Positions 1 through 9,405 of a stretch of DNA of 64,000 nucleotides are shown piece after piece. Both the position numbers and the translations under genes were made by a program. The notes beneath the pieces are model-generated. The model was not told the DNA's origin and searched no databases. It saw only the letters and a list, made by a program, of their open reading frames with translations. This stretch comes from Rathayibacter sp. VKM Ac-2754 (GTDB lineage Bacteria > Actinomycetota > Actinomycetes > Actinomycetales > Microbacteriaceae), in assembly GCF_009807095.1 (NCBI RefSeq), contig NZ_WUCC01000002.1, positions 248,001 to 312,000 on the forward strand, in the 5' to 3' direction. Position 1 is the stretch's first letter. Each line of letters opens with the position of its first letter.

Positions 1-1411
1 TGAAGAGCTCGCTGTTCTCGACGTCGTTGCTGCGGCAGTCGACGAGCTTCGCCGGCAGGGACGAGGACTCGAGGGCGTTCTTGCGCCGCTGCGTCTCCTT
101 GTGGGCGCGCGCCGAGATCCGCGACTTCATCTCGGCCACGAGCTTCTCGAGCAGCTGCGACATCTGTGCCTTGTCCTCGCGCTTGGTCGAGGAGAAGATC
201 GCGCCGAGGGTCGAGGTGATGGTCTGCGCGACGATCGCGCGCACGGCCGGCGTGCCGAGCACCTCCTTCGTCTGGCCCTCGAACTGCGGCTCGGGCAGGC
301 GCACGGTGAGCACCGCCGTCAGCCCCGCGAGGACGTCGTCCTTCTCGAGCTTGTCGGAGCCCACCTTGAGGCGCCGGGCGTTCGCCTCGACCTGCGAGCG
401 GAGGAGCTTCAGCAGCCCCTGCTCGAACCCCGTCTGGTGCGTGCCGCCCTTGGGCGTCGAGATGATGTTGACGAAGCTGCGCACGACGGTCTCGTAGCCG
501 GTGCCCCAGCGCAGGGCGATGTCGACCTCGCACGAGCGCTCGACCTCGGTGGGGACCATCGCACCGCCCGGAGTGAGCACGGGGACGGTCTCGGTGAAGG
601 TGCCCGTGCCGGTCAGTCGGAGGACGTCGGTCACGGCCGCGTCGGGGGCGAGGAACTCGACGAACTCCGAGATCCCGCCGTCGTAGCGGAACATCTCGGC
701 GCGACGCTCGGCCTCGCGGTCGTCGACGATGTCGATCGTCAGGCCGGGGACCAGGAAGGCGGTCTGCCGGGCGCGGGTGACGAGGTCGTCGGTCTGGAAC
801 GCCGCGCCCTTGGTGAAGATCTGCCGGTCGGCCCAGTACCGCACGCGGGTTCCGGTGACGCCCCGCTTGACCTTGCCGACGACATCGAGCTCCGACCCGT
901 TCTCGAAGGGGGTGAACGGCGCATCCGGAGTCGGCTCGCCGCCGGCGTCGGCGAAGCGGCCGGGCTCCCCGCGGTGGAACGACATCCGGTAGGTGCGGCC
1001 GTCGCGGTCGACCTCGACGTCGAGACGCTCCGACAGGGCGTTGACCACCGAGGCGCCGACACCGTGCAGACCACCCGAGGCCGCGTACGAGCCGGAGCCG
1101 AACTTGCCTCCGGCGTGCAGCTTGGTGAAGACCACCTCGACGCCGGTGAGGCCGGTCTTGGGCTCGAGGTCGACCGGGATGCCGCGCGCGCTGTCGCGGA
1201 CCTCGACGCTGTCGTCGGCGTGCAGCACGACGCTGATCTCGGAGCCGTGCCCGGCCAGCGCCTCGTCGACGGAGTTGTCGATGATCTCCCACAGGCAGTG
1301 CATCAGGCCGCGCGAGTCGGTCGAGCCGATGTACATGCCCGGACGCTTCCGGACCGCCTCGAGCCCCTCGAGGACGGAGAGGTGCCGGGCGGAGTAATCG
1401 GAGGAGGCCAT
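1..1411 (-). CDS. parE: Type IIA topoisomerase subunit B (ParE/GyrB family), C-terminal part beyond window
   Basis: ATPase subunit of a type II topoisomerase that relaxes or decatenates DNA with a GyrA/ParC partner not in this window. About 470 N-terminal residues are visible. The GHKL ATPase signature is clear: KRPGMYIG near residue 23, WEIIDNSVDEA with the catalytic Glu42 and Mg-binding Asn46, Asp73 in RDSARGIP, and the ATP-lid GGLHGVGASVVNAL near 113. The transducer domain follows, with FVNIISTPKGGTH. The gene runs off the left edge, so the TOPRIM and C-terminal parts are unseen. The start at 1411 is supported by a TAAACT hexamer 6 nt upstream (leaderless pattern). Position next to sigA favours the topoisomerase IV-like paralogue over the gyrB beside dnaA, but that is inferred from synteny. 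Confidence 0.93.
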   Translation of the reverse strand, partial: MASSDYSARHLSVLEGLEAVRKRPGMYIGSTDSRGLMHCLWEIIDNSVDEALAGHGSEISVVLHADDSVEVRDSARGIPVDLEPKTGLTGVEVVFTKLHAGGKFGSGSYAASGGLHGVGASVVNALSERLDVEVDRDGRTYRMSFHRGEPGRFADAGGEPTPDAPFTPFENGSELDVVGKVKRGVTGTRVRYWADRQIFTKGAAFQTDDLVTRARQTAFLVPGLTIDIVDDREAERRAEMFRYDGGISEFVEFLAPDAAVTDVLRLTGTGTFTETVPVLTPGGAMVPTEVERSCEVDIALRWGTGYETVVRSFVNIISTPKGGTHQTGFEQGLLKLLRSQVEANARRLKVGSDKLEKDDVLAGLTAVLTVRLPEPQFEGQTKEVLGTPAVRAIVAQTITSTLGAIFSSTKREDKAQMSQLLEKLVAEMKSRISARAHKETQRRKNALESSSLPAKLVDCRSNDVENSELF

Positions 1412-1417
1412 TCGATC

Positions 1418-1423
1418 AGTTTA
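1418..1423 (-). promoter_or_regulatory. -10 element of parE (leaderless)
   Basis: TAAACT on the minus strand, followed by 6 nt and the ATG at 1411. This spacing puts the transcription start at or next to the start codon. No convincing -35 box was seen. Confidence 0.5.
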
Positions 1424-1598
1424 CTTTCGGCGGGTCCGTCCCCGGCCGAGGCGCGGCAGGCCGTGCGAGGTCCAGTGTGCTGGGGCACCTACGCGCACAG
1501 CGAAATGCCGCGGGATCGTCTCTACCCGGAAACAATCGCGTGCTTTGATGGTTGCACCAGACAGAAGAAGTCGAAGAACGAGTGCAGGAGGCCAAGTC

Positions 1599-1832
1599 AT
1601 GTCGACCACAGCAACCCAGAACGGCGTGGACGAACTCGCTGGCGCCCACCAGCTCTCAGCCGCCGACCGCTGCGACAGCTGCGGCGCGCAGGCGTACATC
1701 CGGGTCGTCGTGAACAGCGGAGAGCTCCTCTTCTGCTCGCACCACGGCAAGAAGTACCAGGAGAAGCTCTCCAGCATCGCTCAGAGCTGGCACGACGAGT
1801 CCGCGCGGCTCTTCGAAGAGCAGCGCCCCTAG
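1599..1832 (+). CDS. Small zinc-ribbon-like protein (DUF7455-type)
   Basis: A 77-residue soluble protein. Two metal-site half motifs are visible: CDSCG (Cys25, Cys28) and FCSHHGKKY (Cys46, His48, His49), which together could hold one zinc. Small proteins of this kind, often annotated DUF7455, sit beside sigA in many actinobacteria, but I know of no assigned function. The ATG at 1599 is chosen because an AGGAG-like ribosome binding site lies 8 nt upstream. The gene is transcribed away from parE and converges on gatD. Confidence 0.8.
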   Translation: MSTTATQNGVDELAGAHQLSAADRCDSCGAQAYIRVVVNSGELLFCSHHGKKYQEKLSSIAQSWHDESARLFEEQRP

Positions 1833-1866
1833 TCCTCGACCGCTGTCGGTCCGACGCTCAGGCGTC

Positions 1867-2589
1867 CTACCGGGAGACACCGAGCCGCTTCGCGATCACT
1901 TCGCGAGCGGCTCGTGCTGTTTCATCGGCGGCACGGAGGCGATCGTCCGTCGTCGAGTACTCGAGGGAGTGACGAGCGGCGACCCTGGTGAGGATCGCAT
2001 CCGCCAGTACCGGGTTCTTCGCGAGGACGGGACCGTGCAGGTGGGTGCCGAGCAGTCCGCCGCTCAGGTACCCCTCGACGCCGCGGCCGTCTCCGACTCC
2101 GTGCAGCACCGCGCCGAGGACGTGCGCCGGGTCGATGCCGTCGACGCGTCGGACATGGTTCTCGAAGCCGACCAGTACGTCGGCTCCGGACGAGACCACG
2201 AGGTCGTCGGTCGCCCGCTCCCCCGCGACCGAGCGCCCGGGGAACACTCCGACACCGCCGACGACGCCCTCGGGTGTGGTGAACGACTCGGTGAGGAGCT
2301 GCCAGCCGGCTCCGACGGCGACGATCTCGGTCCCGTCCGCAACCCAGCCCTTCAGCACGGAGCCGATGTCGCGCAGGAGCTCCAGCACGACGGGCAGATC
2401 CTGGTCGGCGCCGGTCCCCGCGACGACGACGTCCGTGCGGGTGGTGACATCGTCGACCGAGCGGAGCGGCACGAGCTCGGCGTCGAGCCCCGCCCAGCGC
2501 GCCCGCGCCACCAGGACCCGCGCGTTGGCGGCGTCCCCGTTGCTGTCGAGGACCTCCGGCGCCAGAACGCCGATGCGGAGAGCGGTCAC
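1867..2589 (-). CDS. gatD: GatD-like glutamine amidotransferase subunit lacking the catalytic cysteine
   Basis: In characterised bacteria GatD hydrolyses glutamine and feeds ammonia to MurT, which amidates the alpha-carboxyl of D-Glu in lipid II. This 240-residue protein has the class I amidotransferase fold, seen in NGDAANARVLVARARW near residue 17, GFENH at 141, and GTHLHGPVLAKNP with His183 and His185. The nucleophile motif reads AVGAGWQLL at residues 91-99: where family members have Cys (Cys94 in S. aureus) this one has Gly93, codon GGA at 2311-2313. No cysteine occurs anywhere in the protein. His185 aligns with the catalytic His189. The GTG start at 2589 overlaps the murT stop by 4 nt, so the two are translationally coupled. 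The loss of glutaminase activity is inferred, not shown. Confidence 0.88.
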   Translation of the reverse strand: MTALRIGVLAPEVLDSNGDAANARVLVARARWAGLDAELVPLRSVDDVTTRTDVVVAGTGADQDLPVVLELLRDIGSVLKGWVADGTEIVAVGAGWQLLTESFTTPEGVVGGVGVFPGRSVAGERATDDLVVSSGADVLVGFENHVRRVDGIDPAHVLGAVLHGVGDGRGVEGYLSGGLLGTHLHGPVLAKNPVLADAILTRVAARHSLEYSTTDDRLRAADETARAAREVIAKRLGVSR

Positions 2590-3851
2590 GAGTCCTCCTC
2601 GCGGTTCGAGGCGAGCTGCAGGTGCGCACGGGTGCGGCGCATCGAGTCGGCCGAGAAGACGATGGTCTTGCGGCCGGAGGCGGGCGCGGGAAGCGCGAGG
2701 AACGTGTCCAGGGCGCGGCCGAGATCCTCGTCGACGGCGTCGATCGCGACTCCGTCATAGCGCAGCTGGAGCGCCGCCTCGTGGGCCTTCGATCCGGACA
2801 CCACGCGCACGCGTCCGAGCCTCGCCGTGTCGACGGGCCAGAAGTAGGACGGATCGCGGACGTCGGATCCGATCGCCAGCATCACCTGATCGGTGCCCTC
2901 GGGGATCTCCGCGAGGTTCAGCCGGTAGCTCGCGGGGTTCTGCACGAGCACGAACTCCACCTCCTGCCCGCGCACGGTGACGACCTCGCCGCGACCGAAC
3001 ACGGGATCGATCGACGAGAGGGCGGCGGAGGCGGTGCCGGCGTCGAAGCGCTCGCCCAGCACGGCCCGCGCGGCAGAGACGGCGGCGGCGGCGTCGACCG
3101 CGTAGTGGACACCGCGCGCGGGCAGCCGCACCGGCAGGGAAGCGCCGTCGCTCACGATCGTGGCCGCCGCACCCGACGTCGTCTCGACGACGGTGGTCGC
3201 GCGATCCGCGACCGGATCGGCGTCGGCCGCGTAGCCGAGCCCGCCCGTGGCCGCGCTGCGGACCTCGGAGGAGACTCCGTACCAGCGGACAGCGTCGGCG
3301 GGGAGCGTCGTCGCGATCTCGGCGACGTGCCGGTCGTCCGCGTTCAGGACCACCGGGCCCGTCGCCCGTGTCGCGATGGTGCTGAGCATGCGGGCGACCA
3401 TCGCCGGGTCGAAGAAGCGGTCGATCTGGTCGACCACGACGTTCGTCAGCAGCACGACCCGCGGGCTCATGCGCGGAGCGAGGCGCGCTCCGTGGCCCTC
3501 GTCCATCTCGAGGACGGCGATGTCCGCGTCGATGCGGCCGCGCAGATCCGCCCGTTCGAGGAGCGCCGAGGTCAGGCCCTGCGCGATGTTCGCGGTCGAG
3601 GGGTTCGTGAAGACGCTCAGCCCGTGCGCGCGCAGGACGGCGACGAGCATCTTGGTGGTCGTCGACTTTCCGGCCGAGCCGGTGACGACGACGAGCCCCT
3701 CCGGGAAGCCGCCGAGGACGGCGGGGAGGAACCCGGGTGCGACGCGGTTGACGACGAGCCCGGGAACGGCGGAGCCGCCGCCCGGCTTGCGCAGCCGCGC
3801 TGCGACACGGGCGGCCCTCCCCAGGAGGACCGCCGGCGCGTAGCGGATCAC
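2586..3851 (-). CDS. murT: MurT-like Mur-ligase subunit, zinc ribbon absent
   Basis: MurT is a Mur-ligase relative that phosphorylates the alpha-carboxyl of D-Glu in lipid II so that GatD-derived ammonia can amidate it. This 421-residue protein shows a Mur P-loop VTGSAGKSTTTKM (residues 56-68), a Mur central domain with TNVVVDQIDRF (136-146), and the C-terminal DUF1727 region with VQNPASYR (303-310) and VRDPSYFWPVD (331-341). Known MurT proteins carry a four-cysteine zinc ribbon around residues 200-230; here that stretch is Ala/Asp rich and the protein has no cysteine at all. The conserved DVSWIWD-type motif is altered to DPSYFWP. I use the GTG at 3851, which leaves 4 nt after the sigA stop. 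It overlaps gatD by 4 nt. Confidence 0.88.
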   Translation of the reverse strand: MIRYAPAVLLGRAARVAARLRKPGGGSAVPGLVVNRVAPGFLPAVLGGFPEGLVVVTGSAGKSTTTKMLVAVLRAHGLSVFTNPSTANIAQGLTSALLERADLRGRIDADIAVLEMDEGHGARLAPRMSPRVVLLTNVVVDQIDRFFDPAMVARMLSTIATRATGPVVLNADDRHVAEIATTLPADAVRWYGVSSEVRSAATGGLGYAADADPVADRATTVVETTSGAAATIVSDGASLPVRLPARGVHYAVDAAAAVSAARAVLGERFDAGTASAALSSIDPVFGRGEVVTVRGQEVEFVLVQNPASYRLNLAEIPEGTDQVMLAIGSDVRDPSYFWPVDTARLGRVRVVSGSKAHEAALQLRYDGVAIDAVDEDLGRALDTFLALPAPASGRKTIVFSADSMRRTRAHLQLASNREEDS

Positions 3852-3855
3852 CGGC

Positions 3856-5148
<1,293 letters not shown>

Positions 5149-5278
5149 GGCGGCACCTCTCCATCCGTTGCGTCCCGGTAGCGGACGGCGCCGAGTGAGC
5201 GTCGTCCGTCGGTGGGCATTACGAGGACCCATGTCAAGTCGGGGACGTCGCACGCCCGACGTGGGCGTGGTGCTCCTC

Positions 5279-5312
5279 GACCCGAACGGGTCCTATTGAC
5301 AATTATTGCACG
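5279..5312 (-). promoter_or_regulatory. AT-rich patch and small palindrome upstream of sigA
   Basis: The 289-nt gap between the MFS gene and sigA is GC-rich except for 5293-5312, where the minus strand reads AATAAT and TTGTCA within 16 nt. A GACCCG-AA-CGGGTC palindrome (5279-5292) lies just downstream of it on the minus strand. This is the likeliest place for the sigA promoter, but I cannot assign firm -10 and -35 boxes. Confidence 0.35.
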
Positions 5313-5437
5313 CCTGGGTAGTGGGATCGTGCCGCCGAGCCGTTCGGCGAGCGCGGATCCGCCGGAACGCCGATCAGGACGCCCCGTACCGGCGGCGGTT
5401 CCGAGAGGAGTGCGGCGGGACGGAGCCGAAGCGGCGG

Positions 5438-6766
5438 TCAGCGTCCCGAGCGCCCGCGACGCAGCCGATCACTCAGTGCAACCCAGAGAGGGGCCACCAT
5501 TATTCCCTCGTCCTCGGCCAGGCGACGGCGCGTCCTGCGCCTCGCGCTGACGAGTCCGACGACGCCTGCGCCGACGACGACGTACTGCACGCACCAGGCG
5601 AGACGGAAGTGCTCCATCGAGTAGAGCTCGGCGGAGTCGGCGCCGGGACCTGCGAGGGCGTCGAGGACGAGGCCCATCGCGAACATCATCGTGAAGCTGG
5701 CGAGGAACCCGCCGACGTTGACGACTCCGTTCGCCGCGCCGAGGCTCCGCTTCGGATTGAAAGTGCGGGCGAAGTCGAAGCCGATCATCGAGCCCGGCCC
5801 GCCCGCGCCGATCACGACGAGCAGAAGCACGATCAGCCAGTACGGCGGGACACCGGGCCAGAGCAGGACGACGGTCCAGGCGATCCCCATCGTCGAGACG
5901 ATCCCGATGACCAGGTTGCTCCGGCGCATCGGATGCCTCGCCGTCAGCACGCCGAGCACAGGACCGACCACGATGCCGGCCACGACCACGATCGTCAGAG
6001 TGGGAGCGGCCTGGCTCGGCGGGAGGCCGATCGCGTAGACGAGGAACGGGTAGCCCCAGAGCAGCGTGAACACGGTCCCCGACGACTGGGTCACGAAGTG
6101 CGACCAGAAGCCGAGCTGCGTGCCCGGCCGTCTCAGGCTGACGGCGAGCTGCGCGATCGTGGCCCGCAGGGTGGGCGGCACGAGGACTATCGGCTCCGTG
6201 CGCGGCGGGACGTCGTTCACGAGCAGGAGCACGCCGAGGAACGACACGGCGCCCAGGCTCGCGGCGGAGAGGAAGGCGGGGGTCCAGCCGGCGGAGTGCA
6301 GGAGCGCGGCGAACGGCAGGGCGGACAGGATCTGCCCGATCTGCCCGATGTTGCCGATCCACTGCGACAGCTGAGGGACGAGCGGTCCGCTGAACCAGGT
6401 GACGGTGAGCCGGATGACGGAGGTGAAGATCGCCGCGTCCCCGGCTCCCACGAGGATGCGGCCACCGATCGCGACGCCGATCGAGGGGGCGACCGCCAAG
6501 ACGATCTGGCCGGCCATCATCAGCGCCGTCCCGCTGAGGATCAGCGTCTTCGGCCCGAACCGGTCGATCAGGATCCCGACCGGGATCTGCATCGCCGCGT
6601 AGACGATCAGCTGGACGACGGCGAGCGAGGAGAGGACGGCCGCCGCCACGCCGAACCTGTCGGCCGCGTCGACGCCGGCCACGCCGAGGGTGGTGCGGTC
6701 CAGCACCGCGACGAGATACGCGAACGCTCCGGCACCGAAGACGAACCAGGCTCGAGAAGATCGCAC
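5438..6766 (-). CDS. Major facilitator superfamily transporter
   Basis: A 442-residue inner-membrane protein with about twelve hydrophobic segments. The MFS loop signature between helices 2 and 3 is visible as GILIDRFGPKTLILSG. A long hydrophilic loop follows helix 6 (VNDVPPRTEPIVLVPP). The Arg-rich tail suggests a cytoplasmic C-terminus. The substrate cannot be told from sequence; nitrate/drug-type MFS proteins look similar. The GTG at 6766 is chosen because TAGGCT lies 7 nt upstream, the pattern seen at many starts here, whereas the reading frame itself extends 36 codons further towards the PAC2 gene. Confidence 0.85.
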   Translation of the reverse strand: MRSSRAWFVFGAGAFAYLVAVLDRTTLGVAGVDAADRFGVAAAVLSSLAVVQLIVYAAMQIPVGILIDRFGPKTLILSGTALMMAGQIVLAVAPSIGVAIGGRILVGAGDAAIFTSVIRLTVTWFSGPLVPQLSQWIGNIGQIGQILSALPFAALLHSAGWTPAFLSAASLGAVSFLGVLLLVNDVPPRTEPIVLVPPTLRATIAQLAVSLRRPGTQLGFWSHFVTQSSGTVFTLLWGYPFLVYAIGLPPSQAAPTLTIVVVAGIVVGPVLGVLTARHPMRRSNLVIGIVSTMGIAWTVVLLWPGVPPYWLIVLLLVVIGAGGPGSMIGFDFARTFNPKRSLGAANGVVNVGGFLASFTMMFAMGLVLDALAGPGADSAELYSMEHFRLAWCVQYVVVGAGVVGLVSARRRTRRRLAEDEGIMVAPLWVALSDRLRRGRSGR

Positions 6767-6773
6767 TCGTCCG

Positions 6774-6779
6774 AGCCTA
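6774..6779 (-). promoter_or_regulatory. -10 element of the MFS gene (leaderless)
   Basis: TAGGCT on the minus strand with 7 nt to the GTG at 6766. It lies in the 31-nt gap after the PAC2 gene, so the transporter can be transcribed on its own. Confidence 0.5.
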
Positions 6780-6797
6780 GCAAGCGGGCTCCCGCGG

Positions 6798-7721
6798 CTA
6801 GGAGGCGGCGGGCTCGTCCCCGGGGCGGCGGATCGCGAGGAACTTCTCGAGCTCGGCCGCGAGGGCGTCGGCACTCGGGACGAACCCGTCCTCGTCGGTG
6901 AGCGGCGAGCGGAGGCTCGTCCCCTCCATGTAGGTGTCGTGCCGCGCCTCGAGGGCGGCGACCAGCTTCTGCAGCTCCTCGTTGCCGCCGACCTGCTCGT
7001 CGACCTTCGCGAGGAACTCGCGGCCGCTCTCGCGCAGGCGATCGGTCGGGAAGATGAGGCCGGTCGATGCCGAGATGCTCTCGAGGGCAGCGACGGCGGC
7101 CTGCGGGTACTCCGTGTCGGAGAGGTAGTGCGGGATGAGCAGGGCGAAGCCGACCGCCGACAGCCCGCGCTCGTACAGCCGGTACTCGAGCAGGTGCAGG
7201 ACGTTCGAGGGGACCTGGGTGTGCGGCTTCCACACCGACATCGCCTCGACGAGGTCTTCGCGGTTGCCGCTCACCGTGACGCCGACGGGCCTCGTGTGCG
7301 GGACCGGCATCGGGATCGCGTGGACCCACGTGGTGCTCGCCACCTCGAGCCGGTCGATCAGCGCGACGATCGCCCGCGTGAAGCGCTCCCACTGGAAGTC
7401 GGGCTCGAAGCCGGTCAGCAGCAGGAACGGCTGGTGGAGCTCGTCGTGCGCGAGCGAGAGGCGGAGCGTCGCCGGACGGTAGTCGGTCAGGTGGTCCTGA
7501 TCGAAGGTGATGATGGGGCGTCGGGCGCGGTAGTCGAGCAGCTGGTCCTGGTCGAACTCGACGATCACGCGGTGCTGCAGCGTGTCGAGGAGGTACTCCC
7601 CCAGCTGTCCCACGGCGCCCCCCGCGTCGGCGAAACCGGTGAGCCCGGCGACGAGGTGCAGCCCGCGCGGAACCTCCGACAGGTCGCCCTCGATCTCGAA
7701 CAGGTCTTCCGGATCCAGCAT
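6798..7721 (-). CDS. PAC2 family protein (proteasome assembly chaperone-like)
   Basis: A 307-residue soluble protein of the PAC2 superfamily, common in actinobacteria and related by fold to eukaryotic proteasome assembly chaperones. Recognisable stretches are LVAGLTGFADAGGAVGQL near the N-terminus, RPIITFDQDHLTDYRPATL, and PTDRLRESGREFLAKVDEQV in the C-terminal third. Its biochemical role in bacteria is not established. I start at ATG 7721 and not at GTG 7730, because TACAGT at 7729-7734 sits exactly 7 nt before the ATG and would overlap the GTG. It is divergent from pepA, and the two -10 boxes are about 55 bp apart. Confidence 0.85.
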   Translation of the reverse strand: MLDPEDLFEIEGDLSEVPRGLHLVAGLTGFADAGGAVGQLGEYLLDTLQHRVIVEFDQDQLLDYRARRPIITFDQDHLTDYRPATLRLSLAHDELHQPFLLLTGFEPDFQWERFTRAIVALIDRLEVASTTWVHAIPMPVPHTRPVGVTVSGNREDLVEAMSVWKPHTQVPSNVLHLLEYRLYERGLSAVGFALLIPHYLSDTEYPQAAVAALESISASTGLIFPTDRLRESGREFLAKVDEQVGGNEELQKLVAALEARHDTYMEGTSLRSPLTDEDGFVPSADALAAELEKFLAIRRPGDEPAAS

Positions 7722-7728
7722 GCGATCC

Positions 7729-7734
7729 ACTGTA
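7729..7734 (-). promoter_or_regulatory. -10 element of the PAC2 gene (leaderless)
   Basis: TACAGT on the minus strand with 7 nt to ATG 7721. It decides the start codon, since the alternative GTG at 7730 lies inside this hexamer. Confidence 0.5.
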
Positions 7735-7789
7735 GACGGCGGTGCTCCGACCCCCGGGCGACCGCGCTGAGCCCTCAGCGAACAGCGCC

Positions 7790-7795
7790 TAGCAT
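7790..7795 (+). promoter_or_regulatory. -10 element of pepA (leaderless)
   Basis: TAGCAT with 7 nt to the ATG at 7803. No Shine-Dalgarno sequence lies before the ATG, which fits a leaderless message. Confidence 0.55.
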
Positions 7796-7802
7796 TGCGC
7801 GC

Positions 7803-9293
7803 ATGCCCCTCTCCTCACTCGAGTTCACGACCGTCCCCGTCTCCGACATCGCCTCCGACGCCCTCGTCCTCGGGGTCGCGCCGGGTCCGGACGGTCCGCG
7901 GCTGGTCGGCGCCGAGGGTCTCGACGAGCTCACCGCGGCACTTCCGGCCCTCGGGGTGACCGGAGCGGTCGAGACGCTGGTCCGCGTCCCCTCGCCGCTG
8001 CGTGCGGGTGTCGTCGTCCTGGTCGGCCTCGGGTCGCCCGACCCCTCCGACACGGTGCTGCGCGCCGCCGCAGGGCTCGCCGTGCGCTCGCTCGCGGGCA
8101 CCGCCTCCGTCGCCCTGGCACTGCCCGTCGCCGCCGAGGGCGCTCTCGCCGCCGTCGCAGAAGGAGCCGCGCTCGGCGCCTACGCCTTCTCGGCGTTCCG
8201 CAGCAGCACGGTCGAGTCGGTCAAGCAGCCCGTCCAGAGCGTCGTCCTCCTCGCTCCGGAGGGCGCCGACCCGGCGATCCTCGAGCGTGCGCTGGCCGTC
8301 GGTCGGGCCGTCTCCACCGTGAAGGACCTGGTCAACACGCCGCCGTCGCACCTCTACCCGCAGACGCTCGCCGAGGCCGTGCAGAGCGGGGTCGAGGGGC
8401 TGCCGCTCGAGGTCACCGTCTGGGACGAGAAGACGCTCGAGGAGGAGGGCTTCGGCGGGATCCTCGGGGTCGGCGCCGGATCCTCGCGTCCGCCCCGCCT
8501 CGTCAAGGTCGCCTACTCCCCCGACGGAGCGGGCACCCACCTGGCGCTGGTCGGCAAGGGCATCACCTTCGACAGTGGCGGACTCTCGCTCAAGCCGCCG
8601 ACCTCGATGGTCGGCATGAAGTACGACATGACCGGAGCCGCGACCGTCTACGCCGTCGTGCGGGCCGTCGCCGAGCTGCGCCTCCCCGTCCGCGTCACCG
8701 CGTGGCTCTGCATCGCCGAGAACCTGCCGTCCGGCACCGCGATCCGCCCCAACGACGTCCTGATCATCCGCGGCGGCAAGACCGTCGAGGTCCTCAACAC
8801 GGACGCCGAGGGGCGCCTCGTCCTCGCCGACGGCCTCGTCGCGGCGAGCGAGGAGCAGCCGGACGCGATCATCGACGTCGCGACGCTCACCGGTGCCGTG
8901 TCGGTCGCGCTCGGCAACCGCTACGTGGCCGCGATGGGCGACGACGAGCTGATCCGCACCGTGCTGGCCGCCGCCGCCCGGGCGGGCGAGCCGTTCTGGC
9001 ACATGCCGCTCCCCGCGGAGCTGCGCCCCCTGCTGAACTCCGATGTCGCCGACATCGCCAACGTCAAGCCGGGGAACACGGCGGGCGGCATGCTGATCGC
9101 GGGCCACTTCCTCCGCGAGTTCGTCGGCACGCGCGGCGAGGGCGACGAGGCGAGCACCATCCCGTGGGTGCACCTCGACATCGCGGGCGCCGCCAACAAC
9201 GGGGGCGGGGCGCACGGCTTCACCGCCGGCGGCCCGACCGGTGTCTCGGTGCGGGCGCTGCTCGCCCTGGCCGAGCACTTCGCGAGCGCGTAG
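7803..9293 (+). CDS. pepA: Leucyl aminopeptidase (M17 family)
   Basis: Cytosolic hexameric metallopeptidase that removes N-terminal residues from peptides and helps recycle products of intracellular proteolysis. It has 496 residues, the usual length. The M17 catalytic core is intact: VGKGITFDSGGLSLKP with metal ligands Lys252 and Asp257, and NTDAEGRLVL with Asp334, Glu336 and Arg338. The N-terminal third (1-170) is the variable macro-like domain. The start at ATG 7803 is supported by the -10 hexamer 7 nt upstream. A short GC hairpin follows the stop. Confidence 0.95.
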   Translation: MPLSSLEFTTVPVSDIASDALVLGVAPGPDGPRLVGAEGLDELTAALPALGVTGAVETLVRVPSPLRAGVVVLVGLGSPDPSDTVLRAAAGLAVRSLAGTASVALALPVAAEGALAAVAEGAALGAYAFSAFRSSTVESVKQPVQSVVLLAPEGADPAILERALAVGRAVSTVKDLVNTPPSHLYPQTLAEAVQSGVEGLPLEVTVWDEKTLEEEGFGGILGVGAGSSRPPRLVKVAYSPDGAGTHLALVGKGITFDSGGLSLKPPTSMVGMKYDMTGAATVYAVVRAVAELRLPVRVTAWLCIAENLPSGTAIRPNDVLIIRGGKTVEVLNTDAEGRLVLADGLVAASEEQPDAIIDVATLTGAVSVALGNRYVAAMGDDELIRTVLAAAARAGEPFWHMPLPAELRPLLNSDVADIANVKPGNTAGGMLIAGHFLREFVGTRGEGDEASTIPWVHLDIAGAANNGGGAHGFTAGGPTGVSVRALLALAEHFASA

Positions 9294-9305
9294 TAGGGTC
9301 GACGG

Positions 9306-9321
9306 GGCGGGAGATCCCGCC
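9306..9321 (+). terminator. Short GC hairpin after pepA
   Basis: GGCGGG and CCCGCC separated by AGAT, 12 nt after the pepA stop. There is no T-run. It could be a weak terminator or a 3' end stabiliser. Confidence 0.35.
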
Positions 9322-9405
9322 TCGTCCCCCTTCTCAGGCCCCGAGCGCATCGCGCCGGTACGGCTGAGGAGGCGAGGGAACCGCACGTCGCAAGGGAGTC
9401 ACTCG

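Noticed and set aside
101-1972. Long plus-strand open frame opposite parE
   Set aside because: It is the antisense shadow of parE in GC-rich DNA: repetitive Arg/Gly/Leu composition, no domain, and it runs through the start of another gene.
2311-2313. GatD Cys-to-Gly as a simple sequencing error
   Set aside because: Neighbouring motif residues also differ, no other Cys exists in the protein, the frame is intact, and the partner MurT shows parallel loss of its cysteines.
5306-6901. 531-codon plus-strand frame opposite the MFS gene
   Set aside because: Asp/Arg/Glu/His-biased translation typical of a third-frame shadow; the minus-strand MFS transporter is clear.
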